From Amycolatopsis thermophila (GTDB lineage: Bacteria > Actinomycetota > Actinomycetes > Mycobacteriales > Pseudonocardiaceae): a DNA stretch of 64,000 bases. Both the position numbers and the translations under genes were made by a program. Position 1 is the stretch's first letter. Each line of letters starts with the position of its first letter. Shown piece by piece: positions 1 to 7,140 of the stretch. The DNA lies in NCBI RefSeq assembly GCF_030814215.1, contig NZ_JAUSUT010000001.1, positions 3,658,001 to 3,722,000 on the forward strand. Reading direction: 5' to 3'. Under the pieces are notes generated by a model. It did no database searches and was not told where the DNA came from. It saw only the letters and a program-made list of their open reading frames with translations.

Positions 1-739
1 TCTGCGCCGGGGTCGTGGTCAGCATGATCGCCTTGACACCCTCGCCGCGCAGGCCGGTGACGATGTTGGTCAGGTCGTTGTCCGAGGAGGTGATCTTGAC
101 CTCACGCAGGTTCAGGTGGTGCTGCTGCGCGTAGTACCGCGAGCCGCGCAGGCCGTTCGCGCCGTACTCGCCCTCGATGTAGATGTGCCCGACGGTGTCA
201 CCGTCCTTGATCATCCCCTGGTCCTGCAGGTAGGACATGCCGTCGATCATCTCGACGTCGTAGGTCGTGCCGACGATCATCACGTACGGGTTGTCCAGCA
301 GTTCCGAGGACCAGGAAGCCGGGGTGGTGGTCACCTTGTCGGACTGGATGTTCTGCTTCAGCGCGGCCATGATCGGCGAGCCGACCACCTGGACGAACCC
401 GAGCACCTTCGGCTCCAGCTGCGGGTACAGGGTTTTCGCTTGGTCGGCCTTGTACGCGTGGTCGACGACCTGCAGCCCGACCTTCCGTCCGCACACGCCG
501 CCCGCGGCGTTGAAGTCGTTGACCCACAGCTGGTTGCCGTGCGTGATGCCGATCGAGAGGTTCTTGAACGGTCCCGTCATGTCGGTCATCACGCCGAGGG
601 TGATGTCGCTCGCCGTCACGCCGAAATCGGTCTTGACGCCGGAGGCGTCGGAGCCGGACGAGCCCGATTCACCCGCCTTGGTGCCGCACGCGGCGATGAT
701 CAGCATCGCCGCGAGGGCCAGGGAAAGCCGCTGTTTCAT
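1..739 (-). CDS. Branched-chain amino acid type ABC transporter substrate-binding lipoprotein (3' end outside window)
   Basis: Periplasmic-type binding protein of a HAAT-family importer; the substrate may be a branched-chain amino acid, amide or urea. The first 18 residues form a signal peptide ending in a lipobox (IIAAC-G), so the mature protein should be a membrane-anchored lipoprotein. A Peripla_BP_6 fold follows, with the typical ITLGVMTDMTGPFK start and a NDFNAAGGV segment. The ATG at 739 has a strong AAGGAAGGA ribosome site. It overlaps the end of livM by 71 nt and is the last gene seen in the livFGHM operon. About 246 codons are visible of a family usually near 400, so the C-terminal part lies off the window. 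The family is clear but the ligand is not. Confidence 0.9.
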   Translation of the reverse strand, partial: MKQRLSLALAAMLIIAACGTKAGESGSSGSDASGVKTDFGVTASDITLGVMTDMTGPFKNLSIGITHGNQLWVNDFNAAGGVCGRKVGLQVVDHAYKADQAKTLYPQLEPKVLGFVQVVGSPIMAALKQNIQSDKVTTTPASWSSELLDNPYVMIVGTTYDVEMIDGMSYLQDQGMIKDGDTVGHIYIEGEYGANGLRGSRYYAQQHHLNLREVKITSSDNDLTNIVTGLRGEGVKAIMLTTTPAQ

Positions 740-1889
740 CGAGCGTTCCTTCCTTCTTGCGATCCCTGTGCAGGCTGCCGGTGATCCGGCGGCCGATCGC
801 CGCGAGCCCGCCCGGCTCGAAGAGCACGACGAGGATGATCGCGGCGCCGTAGACGAAGGTGCTGACGAGGACCGGGGTGAACGCGCCCTCGCCGCTCCCG
901 GTGAAGATCCCCAGCTGCGTCGAGTAGAGCGAGAGCACCTGCGGCAGCCCGAACACGATCAGCGCGCCGACCAGCGCGCCCCCGATCGAGCCGAGGCCGC
1001 CGATGATGACCATCGCCAGGTAGGCGATCGAGACGTTGATGCCGTAGGTGCCGAACTCGTTCTCGTCCGGCTTGAGGATGTCGAACCACAGCACCGTCAT
1101 CGCGCCGGCCAGCCCGGCGTACGCGGAGGACACCGCGAACGCGCCGGCCTTGGCCCTGGCCACGTTGACGCCCATCGCCGCGGCCGACGCCTCGTGGTCG
1201 CGCACCGCGCGCCACGACCGGCCGACCCGGCTGTTGACCGCACCGCGCGCCAGCACGAACGCGATCACCGTCAGTGCCAGGTAGAGGTACCACATCTTCT
1301 CGGCCTGCCGGATGGGGACGCCGAGGATCTGCAGGCTGCCCGAGCTGTCGAAGGTGAACCCGAACAGCGCGAACGGCGCGGGCGTGCGGCCGGTGGAGGT
1401 GCCGCCGGTCAGCCGGTCCGCCGACTGTCCGAAGTAGAGGCCGAGGAACACCAGCGACAGCGACGCCACACCGAGGTAGATGCCGCGCAGCCGCCCGGAC
1501 ACCGGTGCGAACGCCAGGCCCAGCAGCGCGGTGAACGCGACCGCGATGAGCAGCGACAGCAACGGGTCGAGGCCGAACCCGACCACCCGGCCGTCCTCGG
1601 TGCCGCTGGCCAGCACCGTGTACGTCGTGCCGCCGGCGAGCAGGAAGAACGCGTGCGCCAGCGACAGCTGGCCGGCCTGCCCGACCAGCATCGTCAGGCC
1701 GATCGCGCCGACCGCGCCGGTCATCATCCACTGGCCGGCCTTGAGCCATTCGGCCTGCAGGTACAGCGGCAGGGCGAGCAGGACCACCAGCACTGCGAGC
1801 CAGGCGGCCAGCTTCAGCCAGCGCAGCGACTTCGCCGGAGCTTTCACGGGCGTCGCGGTCACCGCTGTCCGCGTCGCGAGCTCAGACAC
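669..1889 (-). CDS. livM: Branched-chain amino acid ABC transporter permease LivM
   Basis: Inner-membrane permease subunit pairing with LivH. The 406-residue protein has about 10 hydrophobic segments starting near residue 26, and the BPD_transp_2 signature region (the GGLGSIGGALVGA loop near residue 300) expected for EAA-like contact with LivG/LivF. Translation begins at a GTG that overlaps the livH stop by 8 nt. The last 23 or so codons read through the ribosome site and signal peptide of the downstream binding-protein gene, an unusually long 71-nt overlap. Family assignment is secure; the substrate is inferred from operon type only. Confidence 0.92.
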   Translation of the reverse strand: MSELATRTAVTATPVKAPAKSLRWLKLAAWLAVLVVLLALPLYLQAEWLKAGQWMMTGAVGAIGLTMLVGQAGQLSLAHAFFLLAGGTTYTVLASGTEDGRVVGFGLDPLLSLLIAVAFTALLGLAFAPVSGRLRGIYLGVASLSLVFLGLYFGQSADRLTGGTSTGRTPAPFALFGFTFDSSGSLQILGVPIRQAEKMWYLYLALTVIAFVLARGAVNSRVGRSWRAVRDHEASAAAMGVNVARAKAGAFAVSSAYAGLAGAMTVLWFDILKPDENEFGTYGINVSIAYLAMVIIGGLGSIGGALVGALIVFGLPQVLSLYSTQLGIFTGSGEGAFTPVLVSTFVYGAAIILVVLFEPGGLAAIGRRITGSLHRDRKKEGTLDETAAFPGPRGDADHRRVRHQGG

Positions 1890-2760
1890 GAGTGATCTCC
1901 CTCGTTCCGAAGAGGCCGGACGGCCGGATCACCAGCACCAGCAGCATCACCAGGAACACCGCGCTCTTGGAGAAGTCGAACGAGATGTACTGCGCGGACA
2001 GGGCTTCCACGAGGCCGACGATCAGACCGCCGACGACCGCGCCCGCCGTCGAGTCCAGGCCGCCGAGGATCGCGGCGGGGAACGCGGCCAGCGCGATCGA
2101 ATGCGTGGCGCGGGACAGGCCCGCGCCGCTGAAGTCCTGCGTGGCCAGGAACAGCACCGCGACCCCGGCGAGCAGGCCGGCGACCAGCCACGCGGTCATG
2201 GTGACCCCGCGGCTGCGGATTCCCATCAACGCGGCGGCCTCGCGGTTCTCCGCCTGGGCGCGCATCGCCACACCCCAGTTGGAGAACTTGAACGCCAGGT
2301 AGAAGGCGGTGATCAGCACCGCCGCCACGGCCATCGCGACCAGGTGCGTGCGGAACAGCGTGATGCCGCCGACCTGGATCGGCTTGGCGTCCCACGCCGC
2401 TCCGATGAACGGCACGCTGACGCCGAGGCGCCGCACGATCTCCTCGGTCACGATCACGTCGACGCCGATGGTCAGCAGGGCCAGGCTGTTCGGATCGGCC
2501 AGCTTGGAGCGGGACAACAGCAGCCGCTCGACGACCACCGCGAGCAGGCCCGCGCCGGCGACGCCGAGCAACGCCGCGCCGGTCCAGCCCAGCGCGTCGC
2601 GGGTGGCGACCACCAGGTAGCCGCCGAAGAGCACGAGCGAGCCGTGCGCGAAGTTGATCACCTCGGTGGACTTGAAGATGATCACGAATCCCAGCGCGAG
2701 GAGCGCGTACACCGCGCCCTTGCCGACGCCGTTCACCACCAGTTGCAGGAACGTGTGCAT
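1882..2760 (-). CDS. livH: Branched-chain amino acid ABC transporter permease LivH
   Basis: Integral membrane permease of the same importer, 292 residues with 8 or so transmembrane segments. The N-terminal KGAVYALLALGFVIIF stretch and the GSLVLFGGYL segment are typical of LivH. A GGLDSTAGAVVGG loop near residue 230 is the expected contact site for the ATPases. The ATG at 2760 lies directly after the livG stop, so the genes are co-transcribed and probably translationally coupled. Confidence 0.93.
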   Translation of the reverse strand: MHTFLQLVVNGVGKGAVYALLALGFVIIFKSTEVINFAHGSLVLFGGYLVVATRDALGWTGAALLGVAGAGLLAVVVERLLLSRSKLADPNSLALLTIGVDVIVTEEIVRRLGVSVPFIGAAWDAKPIQVGGITLFRTHLVAMAVAAVLITAFYLAFKFSNWGVAMRAQAENREAAALMGIRSRGVTMTAWLVAGLLAGVAVLFLATQDFSGAGLSRATHSIALAAFPAAILGGLDSTAGAVVGGLIVGLVEALSAQYISFDFSKSAVFLVMLLVLVIRPSGLFGTREITRV

Positions 2761-3531
2761 CTACGCGGCCTCCGTTCCCAGGTATGCCTTGATGACTTCC
2801 GGGTCCCGTTGCACCTCGGCGGGCGGGCCGTCGGCGATGCGGCGGCCGAAGTCGAGCACGGTGACCCGGTCGGCGATGCCCATCACCAGGCCCATGTCGT
2901 GCTCCACCAGCAGGATCGAGATGCCGAGCTCGTCCCGCACGTCGCGGATCGTGCCGGCCAGGTCGGTGGTCTCCGCCGCGTTCATGCCCGCGGCAGGCTC
3001 GTCGAGCAGCAGCAGGACCGGTTCGACCGCCAGCGCGCGGGCGATGTCGACGCGCTTGACCTGGCCGTAGGGCAGGGCGGCGACCGGGGTGTGGATCAGC
3101 CGCCCGATGCCGAGGAAGTCGCAGATCTCCTGGGCCCGCTCGGTGTGCTTGCGTTCGGCCCGCACGGTCCACGGTGCGCGCAGCGCGCATTCCAGGAACC
3201 CGCCGCGGGTGAGCGCGTGCCGGCCGAGCATGACGTTGTCCAGGACGGTCGAGCCGGGGGAGAGCGCCGCGTTCTGGAACGCCCGGCCGATCCCGAGCCT
3301 GGCCATCCTGTGCGGCCGCACTCCCGTGATGTCGGTGTCGCCCAGCAGCACGCGGCCTTCGGTGGCGCGGTAGAGGCCGCTGATCACGTTGAAGCAGCTG
3401 GACTTCCCGGCACCGTTGGGCCCGATCAGGGCGTGCAGCGACCCGGCGCGCGCGGAGAACGACACGTCGTCCAGCGCGGTCAGGCCGCCGAAGCGGAGCG
3501 TCAGGTGCTCGACGCGCAGTTCCGGGATCAT
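2761..3531 (-). CDS. livG: Branched-chain amino acid ABC transporter ATP-binding protein LivG
   Basis: Cytoplasmic ATPase of the importer. Walker A (GPNGAGKSS), Walker B (LLLLDEPAAGMN) and the H-loop (LLVEHDMGLV) are all present. The C-terminal PAEVQRDPEVIKAYLG tail is diagnostic of LivG. I chose the ATG at 3531, which shares an ATGA with the livF stop and has a GAGGTGGGG ribosome site. A GTG at 3540 in the same frame would add three residues. The ABC signature is slightly degenerate (ALPYGQVKR instead of LSxGQ), as in other LivG proteins. Confidence 0.93.
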   Translation of the reverse strand: MIPELRVEHLTLRFGGLTALDDVSFSARAGSLHALIGPNGAGKSSCFNVISGLYRATEGRVLLGDTDITGVRPHRMARLGIGRAFQNAALSPGSTVLDNVMLGRHALTRGGFLECALRAPWTVRAERKHTERAQEICDFLGIGRLIHTPVAALPYGQVKRVDIARALAVEPVLLLLDEPAAGMNAAETTDLAGTIRDVRDELGISILLVEHDMGLVMGIADRVTVLDFGRRIADGPPAEVQRDPEVIKAYLGTEAA

Positions 3532-4319
3532 CCGCCCCACCTCGACAGGAAGTGCTTGCGCGGCCCGGTTTCCGCGGCCGCGACGGTCTCGGCCCCGGCG
3601 TGCCCGCCCAGGTACAGCCGCTGGACGTCTTCACTGCGGGACAGCTCGTCCGAGCGCCCGGCGAGCGCGACGCGGCCGACCTCCAGGACCACGGCGTGGT
3701 CGGCCACGTTCAGCGCCATCACGGCGTTCTGCTCGACCAGCACGACGGCGGTGCCCTGCGCGTGGATCTCGCGGATGATGCCGGTGATCTGGTCGACCAC
3801 CTTCGGCGCGAGGCCGAGCGAGGGCTCGTCGAGCAGCAGCACCCGCGGTGTCGACATCAGTGCCCGGCCGATCGCGAGCATCTGCTGCTCGCCGCCGGAG
3901 AGCAGCCCGGCGCGCTGCCGGGCGCGTTCGGCCAGCACCGGGAACAGCTCGTGCACGCGTTCGCGCGCCTTGACCCGCTGCCCGGGGGACACGGCGATGC
4001 CGCCGGCGCGCAGGTTCTCGTCGACCGTCATGCGGGTGAAGATCTGGCGGTTCTCGGGCACCTCGACCACGCCGAGCCGCACGATGGACGCGGGGTCGAG
4101 CTTGTCGATGCGCGTGTCGCCGAGCCGGACGTCACCGCCCGTGACGACCCCGCGGTGCAGCTTGAGCGTGCCCGAGATGGTGCGCAGCAGGGTGGACTTG
4201 CCTGCGCCGTTGCTGCCGAGGACGGCCAGTACCCCGTCGTCGGGCACGGCCAGGTCGACCCCGTGCAGCGCGGCGACCGACCGGCCGTAGCGCACGTGCA
4301 GGTCGCGGACGTTCAACAC
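3528..4319 (-). CDS. livF: Branched-chain amino acid ABC transporter ATP-binding protein LivF
   Basis: Second ATPase of the importer and first gene of the operon. It shows Walker A (GSNGAGKST), the signature LLSGGEQQML, Walker B (VLLLDEPSLGLAP) and H-loop (VLVEQNAV). At 263 residues it is slightly longer than usual, with about 20 extra C-terminal residues. The start is the GTG at 4319, preceded about 12 nt upstream by a purine-rich GGAGGAGGTG. A perfect GTGGGCCCAC palindrome at 4321-4330 sits between that site and the start codon. The operon is transcribed away from the two-component genes at 4460-6285. Confidence 0.93.
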   Translation of the reverse strand: MLNVRDLHVRYGRSVAALHGVDLAVPDDGVLAVLGSNGAGKSTLLRTISGTLKLHRGVVTGGDVRLGDTRIDKLDPASIVRLGVVEVPENRQIFTRMTVDENLRAGGIAVSPGQRVKARERVHELFPVLAERARQRAGLLSGGEQQMLAIGRALMSTPRVLLLDEPSLGLAPKVVDQITGIIREIHAQGTAVVLVEQNAVMALNVADHAVVLEVGRVALAGRSDELSRSEDVQRLYLGGHAGAETVAAAETGPRKHFLSRWGG

Positions 4320-4403
4320 CGTGGGCCCACACCTCCTCCGATCGTGTGACGGGTGTCACTCTCGGTGGCGGCAATCCTTGATCGGCCGTCGCCGGTCCGA
4401 CAC

Positions 4404-4459
4404 CCCCACTTGGAGAGGTTTGCCGGACCTTTGCGCAACCGTGCCCTCTCCAAGAGGGG
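4404..4459. promoter_or_regulatory. 15-bp inverted repeat in divergent promoter region
   Basis: CCCCACTTGGAGAGG at 4404-4418 is repeated in inverted orientation (CCTCTCCAAGAGGGG) at 4445-4459, with 14 of 15 positions matching and a 26-nt spacer. It sits between the liv operon and the histidine kinase gene, and its right arm abuts the kinase start. A second smaller palindrome, GTGAC-GGGT-GTCAC, is at 4346-4359 nearer livF. The layout fits an operator for the adjacent NarL-type regulator controlling both directions, but that is inference. Confidence 0.5.
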
Positions 4460-5668
4460 ATGTCCGGAATGGAGCGGATGTGCGATCGTGGGCGCGTGAC
4501 CGCAGAGCAGCGCGTCGCCGCGGATCGCGCCATCGAGCACAGCACCGTGCTCGACGAGCTGCTACGCGAGCGTGAGGGCCTGCTCGGCACCCTCGACCGG
4601 GTCATCGCGCTGCAGGGGACAGCGCATCTCATCCGTGAGTCACTGGGCGTGCACGCGGCGTTCGTGGGCGAGCTGGAACGGCCCGGCACGGCGGTCATCC
4701 GGTGGATGGCCGGCAACCGGACGGACGCGATCCAGAACCTCGTGGTGCCGACCGGGCAGGGCGTCGGCGGCCGGGTGCTGGCGTCCGGGAAGCCGGTGCG
4801 GGTGTCGGACTACCTGAACGCGCCGACGATCACGCACCAGTTCGACGCGCAGGTCGCCGGCGAGGGGCTCGCGGCGCTGCTGACCGTCCCGATCATCGGG
4901 CGGAGCCGGGGCGAGCCGGAGACGCTGGCGATCGCCTATGCCGCCATGCGCGAGCCCGCGGACTTCGGGGACGACGCCGTGCGGCGGCTGGAGGCCATCG
5001 CCGACCAGGCGGCATCGGCGCTGAAACTGGCCCGGGTGGCCGAGTCCGACCGGGCCGACGCGGTGTCCGCCGAGCGGCGGCGGATGCAGGATGCGCTGCA
5101 CGATTCGGTCGGGGCGCTGCTGTTCTCGATCGGGGTGCAGGTACGCGACCTGCACCAGAACGTGGCCGGGGACCCGATCCTGGAGGGACGGCTGCTCCGG
5201 CTGGAGGGCGACGTGTCGGCGGCCTCGCGGGCGTTGCGCGAGTCGCTGTTGTCGCTGTCGGAGTCGACACCGGAGCGGGCGCTGCCGGTGGAGCTGGCGG
5301 AGCACTGCCGGTCGTTCGAGGCGCGCTGCGGCTTGCCGGCGCGGTTCGTGCAGCTCGCCCCGGTCCGGCCGCTCGACGCCGAGCGCACGGCGTTGCTGGT
5401 GTGCGCGGTGCGGGAGGGGCTGTTGAACGTGGAGAAGCACGCGCGGGCGTGCTCGGTGGTGGTCAGCCTCGGGCCGAGCGCGGGTGGCGTGCAGGTGGTG
5501 GTGGCCGACGACGGCACCGGTTCCGGCGAGTCCGGCAGCGGCACCGGGATGGGTGTGCGTTCGCTGGCCGAGCGGGCCGCGCGGATGGGCGGGCGGGTGA
5601 GCCTGGTGCGCGACGAGGACGGCGGCTGCACGCTGCGGGCGTGGGTGCCCGAGGTGCCGGGGCCGTGA
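4460..5668 (+). CDS. GAF-domain sensor histidine kinase (NarL-partner type)
   Basis: Soluble two-component sensor. Residues of about 45-190 form a GAF domain (the GQGVGGRVLASGKPVRVSDY segment). The HisKA_3 dimerisation helix follows, with phospho-acceptor His about 214 in ALHDSVG. The C-terminal HATPase_c has an N box (EGLLNVEKHA) and G box (VVADDGTGSG). No membrane segment or signal peptide is seen, so it senses a cytoplasmic signal. The ATG at 4460 has no spaced ribosome site; the ATG at 4469 has AGAGGGG nine bases upstream and is a strong alternative start. Its stop overlaps the response regulator by GTGA. Divergence from the liv operon suggests it regulates that transporter. Confidence 0.9.
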   Translation: MSGMERMCDRGRVTAEQRVAADRAIEHSTVLDELLREREGLLGTLDRVIALQGTAHLIRESLGVHAAFVGELERPGTAVIRWMAGNRTDAIQNLVVPTGQGVGGRVLASGKPVRVSDYLNAPTITHQFDAQVAGEGLAALLTVPIIGRSRGEPETLAIAYAAMREPADFGDDAVRRLEAIADQAASALKLARVAESDRADAVSAERRRMQDALHDSVGALLFSIGVQVRDLHQNVAGDPILEGRLLRLEGDVSAASRALRESLLSLSESTPERALPVELAEHCRSFEARCGLPARFVQLAPVRPLDAERTALLVCAVREGLLNVEKHARACSVVVSLGPSAGGVQVVVADDGTGSGESGSGTGMGVRSLAERAARMGGRVSLVRDEDGGCTLRAWVPEVPGP

Positions 5669-6285
5669 CCGCGACGGTCCTGGTGGTCGACGATCACCCG
5701 GTGGTCCGCGACGGCGTCACCCTGCTGCTGCGGGCCGAGCCGTCGCTGAAGCTGATCGGCAGCGCCGAGACGGGCCGGGGTGCGCTGCTGCGCGTGGGCG
5801 AGCTGCGGCCGGACCTGATCCTGCTCGATCTGCGGTTGCCGGACATGCTGGCGCCGGAGGTGATCGCCGGGCTGCGGCAGGTCCACCCCGCGGGGCGGAT
5901 CGTGGTGTTCACGGCGCACGGTGATCACCAGGGGTTGCTGGCCGCGTTGGACGCCGGTGCCCACGGGTGTTTGCTGAAGGACGTCGCCGGGACGGATCTG
6001 GTGTCGGCCCTGCGGCGGGTGTTGCGGGGCGAGCGGGTCGTCGACCCGCGGATCCTGCCCGATCACGCGTCGCGGTCGGACGCGCTGGCGCGCAGCGGCT
6101 TGACGCGGCGGGAGTACGAGGTCCTGCGGCTGGCCGCGCAGGGGCAGACGAATCCGGAGATCGCGGAGATGACCGGGTTGACCCGCAACACGGTCAAGAC
6201 GTATCTGCAGTCGGCGCTGCACAAGCTGGGGGCGCGGAACCGGGTGGAGGCGATCGGGAAGGCTTCCGAGGCCGGGCTGCTGTGA
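5665..6285 (+). CDS. NarL/FixJ-family response regulator with LuxR-type HTH
   Basis: The 206-residue DNA-binding partner of the upstream kinase. The receiver domain occupies residues of about 4-120, with acidic pocket D9-D10 and phospho-acceptor D55 (LLDLRLPD). The C-terminal LuxR helix-turn-helix is at about residues 140-205 (LTRREYEVLRLAAQG, then NTVKTYLQSALHKLG). The start is the GTG at 5665 that shares GTGA with the kinase stop, so the two are translationally coupled. The likely targets are the divergent liv promoter region and its inverted repeat. Confidence 0.93.
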   Translation: MTATVLVVDDHPVVRDGVTLLLRAEPSLKLIGSAETGRGALLRVGELRPDLILLDLRLPDMLAPEVIAGLRQVHPAGRIVVFTAHGDHQGLLAALDAGAHGCLLKDVAGTDLVSALRRVLRGERVVDPRILPDHASRSDALARSGLTRREYEVLRLAAQGQTNPEIAEMTGLTRNTVKTYLQSALHKLGARNRVEAIGKASEAGLL

Positions 6286-6297
6286 TTGCGGGGCAGT

Positions 6298-6313
6298 GTG
6301 TCGGAACCCCGTG
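6298..6313. repeat. 16-bp direct repeat, copy 1
   Basis: GTGTCGGAACCCCGTG, identical to the copy at 6547-6562. It lies just after the response regulator stop and marks the broken end of the dehalogenase remnant. Confidence 0.8.
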
Positions 6314-6546
6314 CGTTTCGAGGAGCCCTTCAGGGACTCGCGGTGCAGGGTGTCCATGTAGGCCCATTCGCGCGAACCGTCCAGTACCCGCCGCATCGAG
6401 GACAGGTACTCCGCGCGCCAGGCGGAGGCGAATCCGCCCGGGTCCGGCTCGACGCCGGCCGCGCCGAACACCTCGGCCACCTGGTCGCGCACCCCGCTGT
6501 ACCAGTCCACGGTGGTGCCGAAGATGTCGCACGCGATCACGCGCAC
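6298..6546 (-). pseudogene. Truncated haloacid dehalogenase type II remnant
   Basis: Reading down from a GTG at 6546, about 75 codons match the N-terminus of type II haloacid dehalogenases: the nucleophile motif ACDIFGTTVDW, then a cap-domain start with AWRAEYLSSM and MDTLHRESL. Similarity stops near 6325; the rest of the roughly 220-residue enzyme is absent and the frame runs antisense into the response regulator. The fragment is enclosed by two perfect 16-bp direct repeats, at 6298-6313 and 6547-6562. Motifs II to IV of the HAD fold are missing, so no activity is expected. Confidence 0.7.
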
Positions 6547-6562
6547 GTGTCGGAACCCCGTG
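6547..6562. repeat. 16-bp direct repeat, copy 2
   Basis: GTGTCGGAACCCCGTG, identical to 6298-6313. It lies between the stop codon of the hypothetical gene (6564) and the presumed GTG start of the dehalogenase remnant (6546). Confidence 0.8.
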
Positions 6563-6563
6563 A

Positions 6564-7082
6564 TCAGCAGTGGATCCGCAGCCGCACGACCATCGTGTCC
6601 GGGGCCAGCTCGTCGAGGTAGGAGTTGGCGAACTCGACGTACCCCGTCCCGGCCCGGGGCACCTGGTCGTCGTGGTAGATCCACGTGCCGTCCAGGGTCA
6701 GCAGGTTCTCCGTGGCGACCGCCCGCTCCGGGGTCCGCCGGGTGAACGGGATGTCGGACCGCGACGCCAGCCGCGCGGCGCGGGTGCGCATGCCCGCGAA
6801 GTCGAGCAGCCCCCGCGGGCCCCCGTCGCACGTCCCGGGAACCCACTCGCGCGGCTCGCCGTAGGCGTCCACCGCCGCCCGGACCAGGCGCGGATCGTCC
6901 TCGTGACCGCGGTGCACGTCGAACACGTCGCCGGGCCGGCCGATCCACCAGTGGTCCCACTCGCCCTCGCGCGGGGCCGGGCCGCCGTTCACGTCGAACG
7001 GGGCCATCGCCTCCTCGAGCGCGGCCCGCAGGTCCTGGTGCGCGTCGGGCGGCAGGCAGACGGTGACCAGCTCGTGGGCCAT
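6564..7082 (-). CDS. Hypothetical protein (MAHELV family, 172 aa)
   Basis: Not a family I can name with confidence. The protein starts at the ATG at 7082 (MAHELVTVCLPPDA) and resembles actinobacterial hypothetical proteins that begin with the same phrase and contain a FDVNGG-type segment followed by W-rich stretches (EWDHWWIGRP). It has no signal peptide or membrane segment. A longer frame upstream (to 7244) overlaps the peptidase gene and is not needed. It follows the S53 peptidase on the same strand after 58 nt and precedes the dehalogenase remnant. Function is unknown. Confidence 0.65.
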   Translation of the reverse strand: MAHELVTVCLPPDAHQDLRAALEEAMAPFDVNGGPAPREGEWDHWWIGRPGDVFDVHRGHEDDPRLVRAAVDAYGEPREWVPGTCDGGPRGLLDFAGMRTRAARLASRSDIPFTRRTPERAVATENLLTLDGTWIYHDDQVPRAGTGYVEFANSYLDELAPDTMVVRLRIHC

Positions 7083-7140
7083 GTGCTCGAACCCTACCGC
7101 GGAGGCCACCGGTTTCCCGGCGGCCTCCACGGCGGCCCCG

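Noticed and set aside
267..4290. Long plus-strand ORFs (542 and 936 codons) across the liv operon
   Set aside because: They are antisense shadows of well-supported liv genes, produced by high GC3. Their translations are His/Arg/Ala/Gln-rich without domains.
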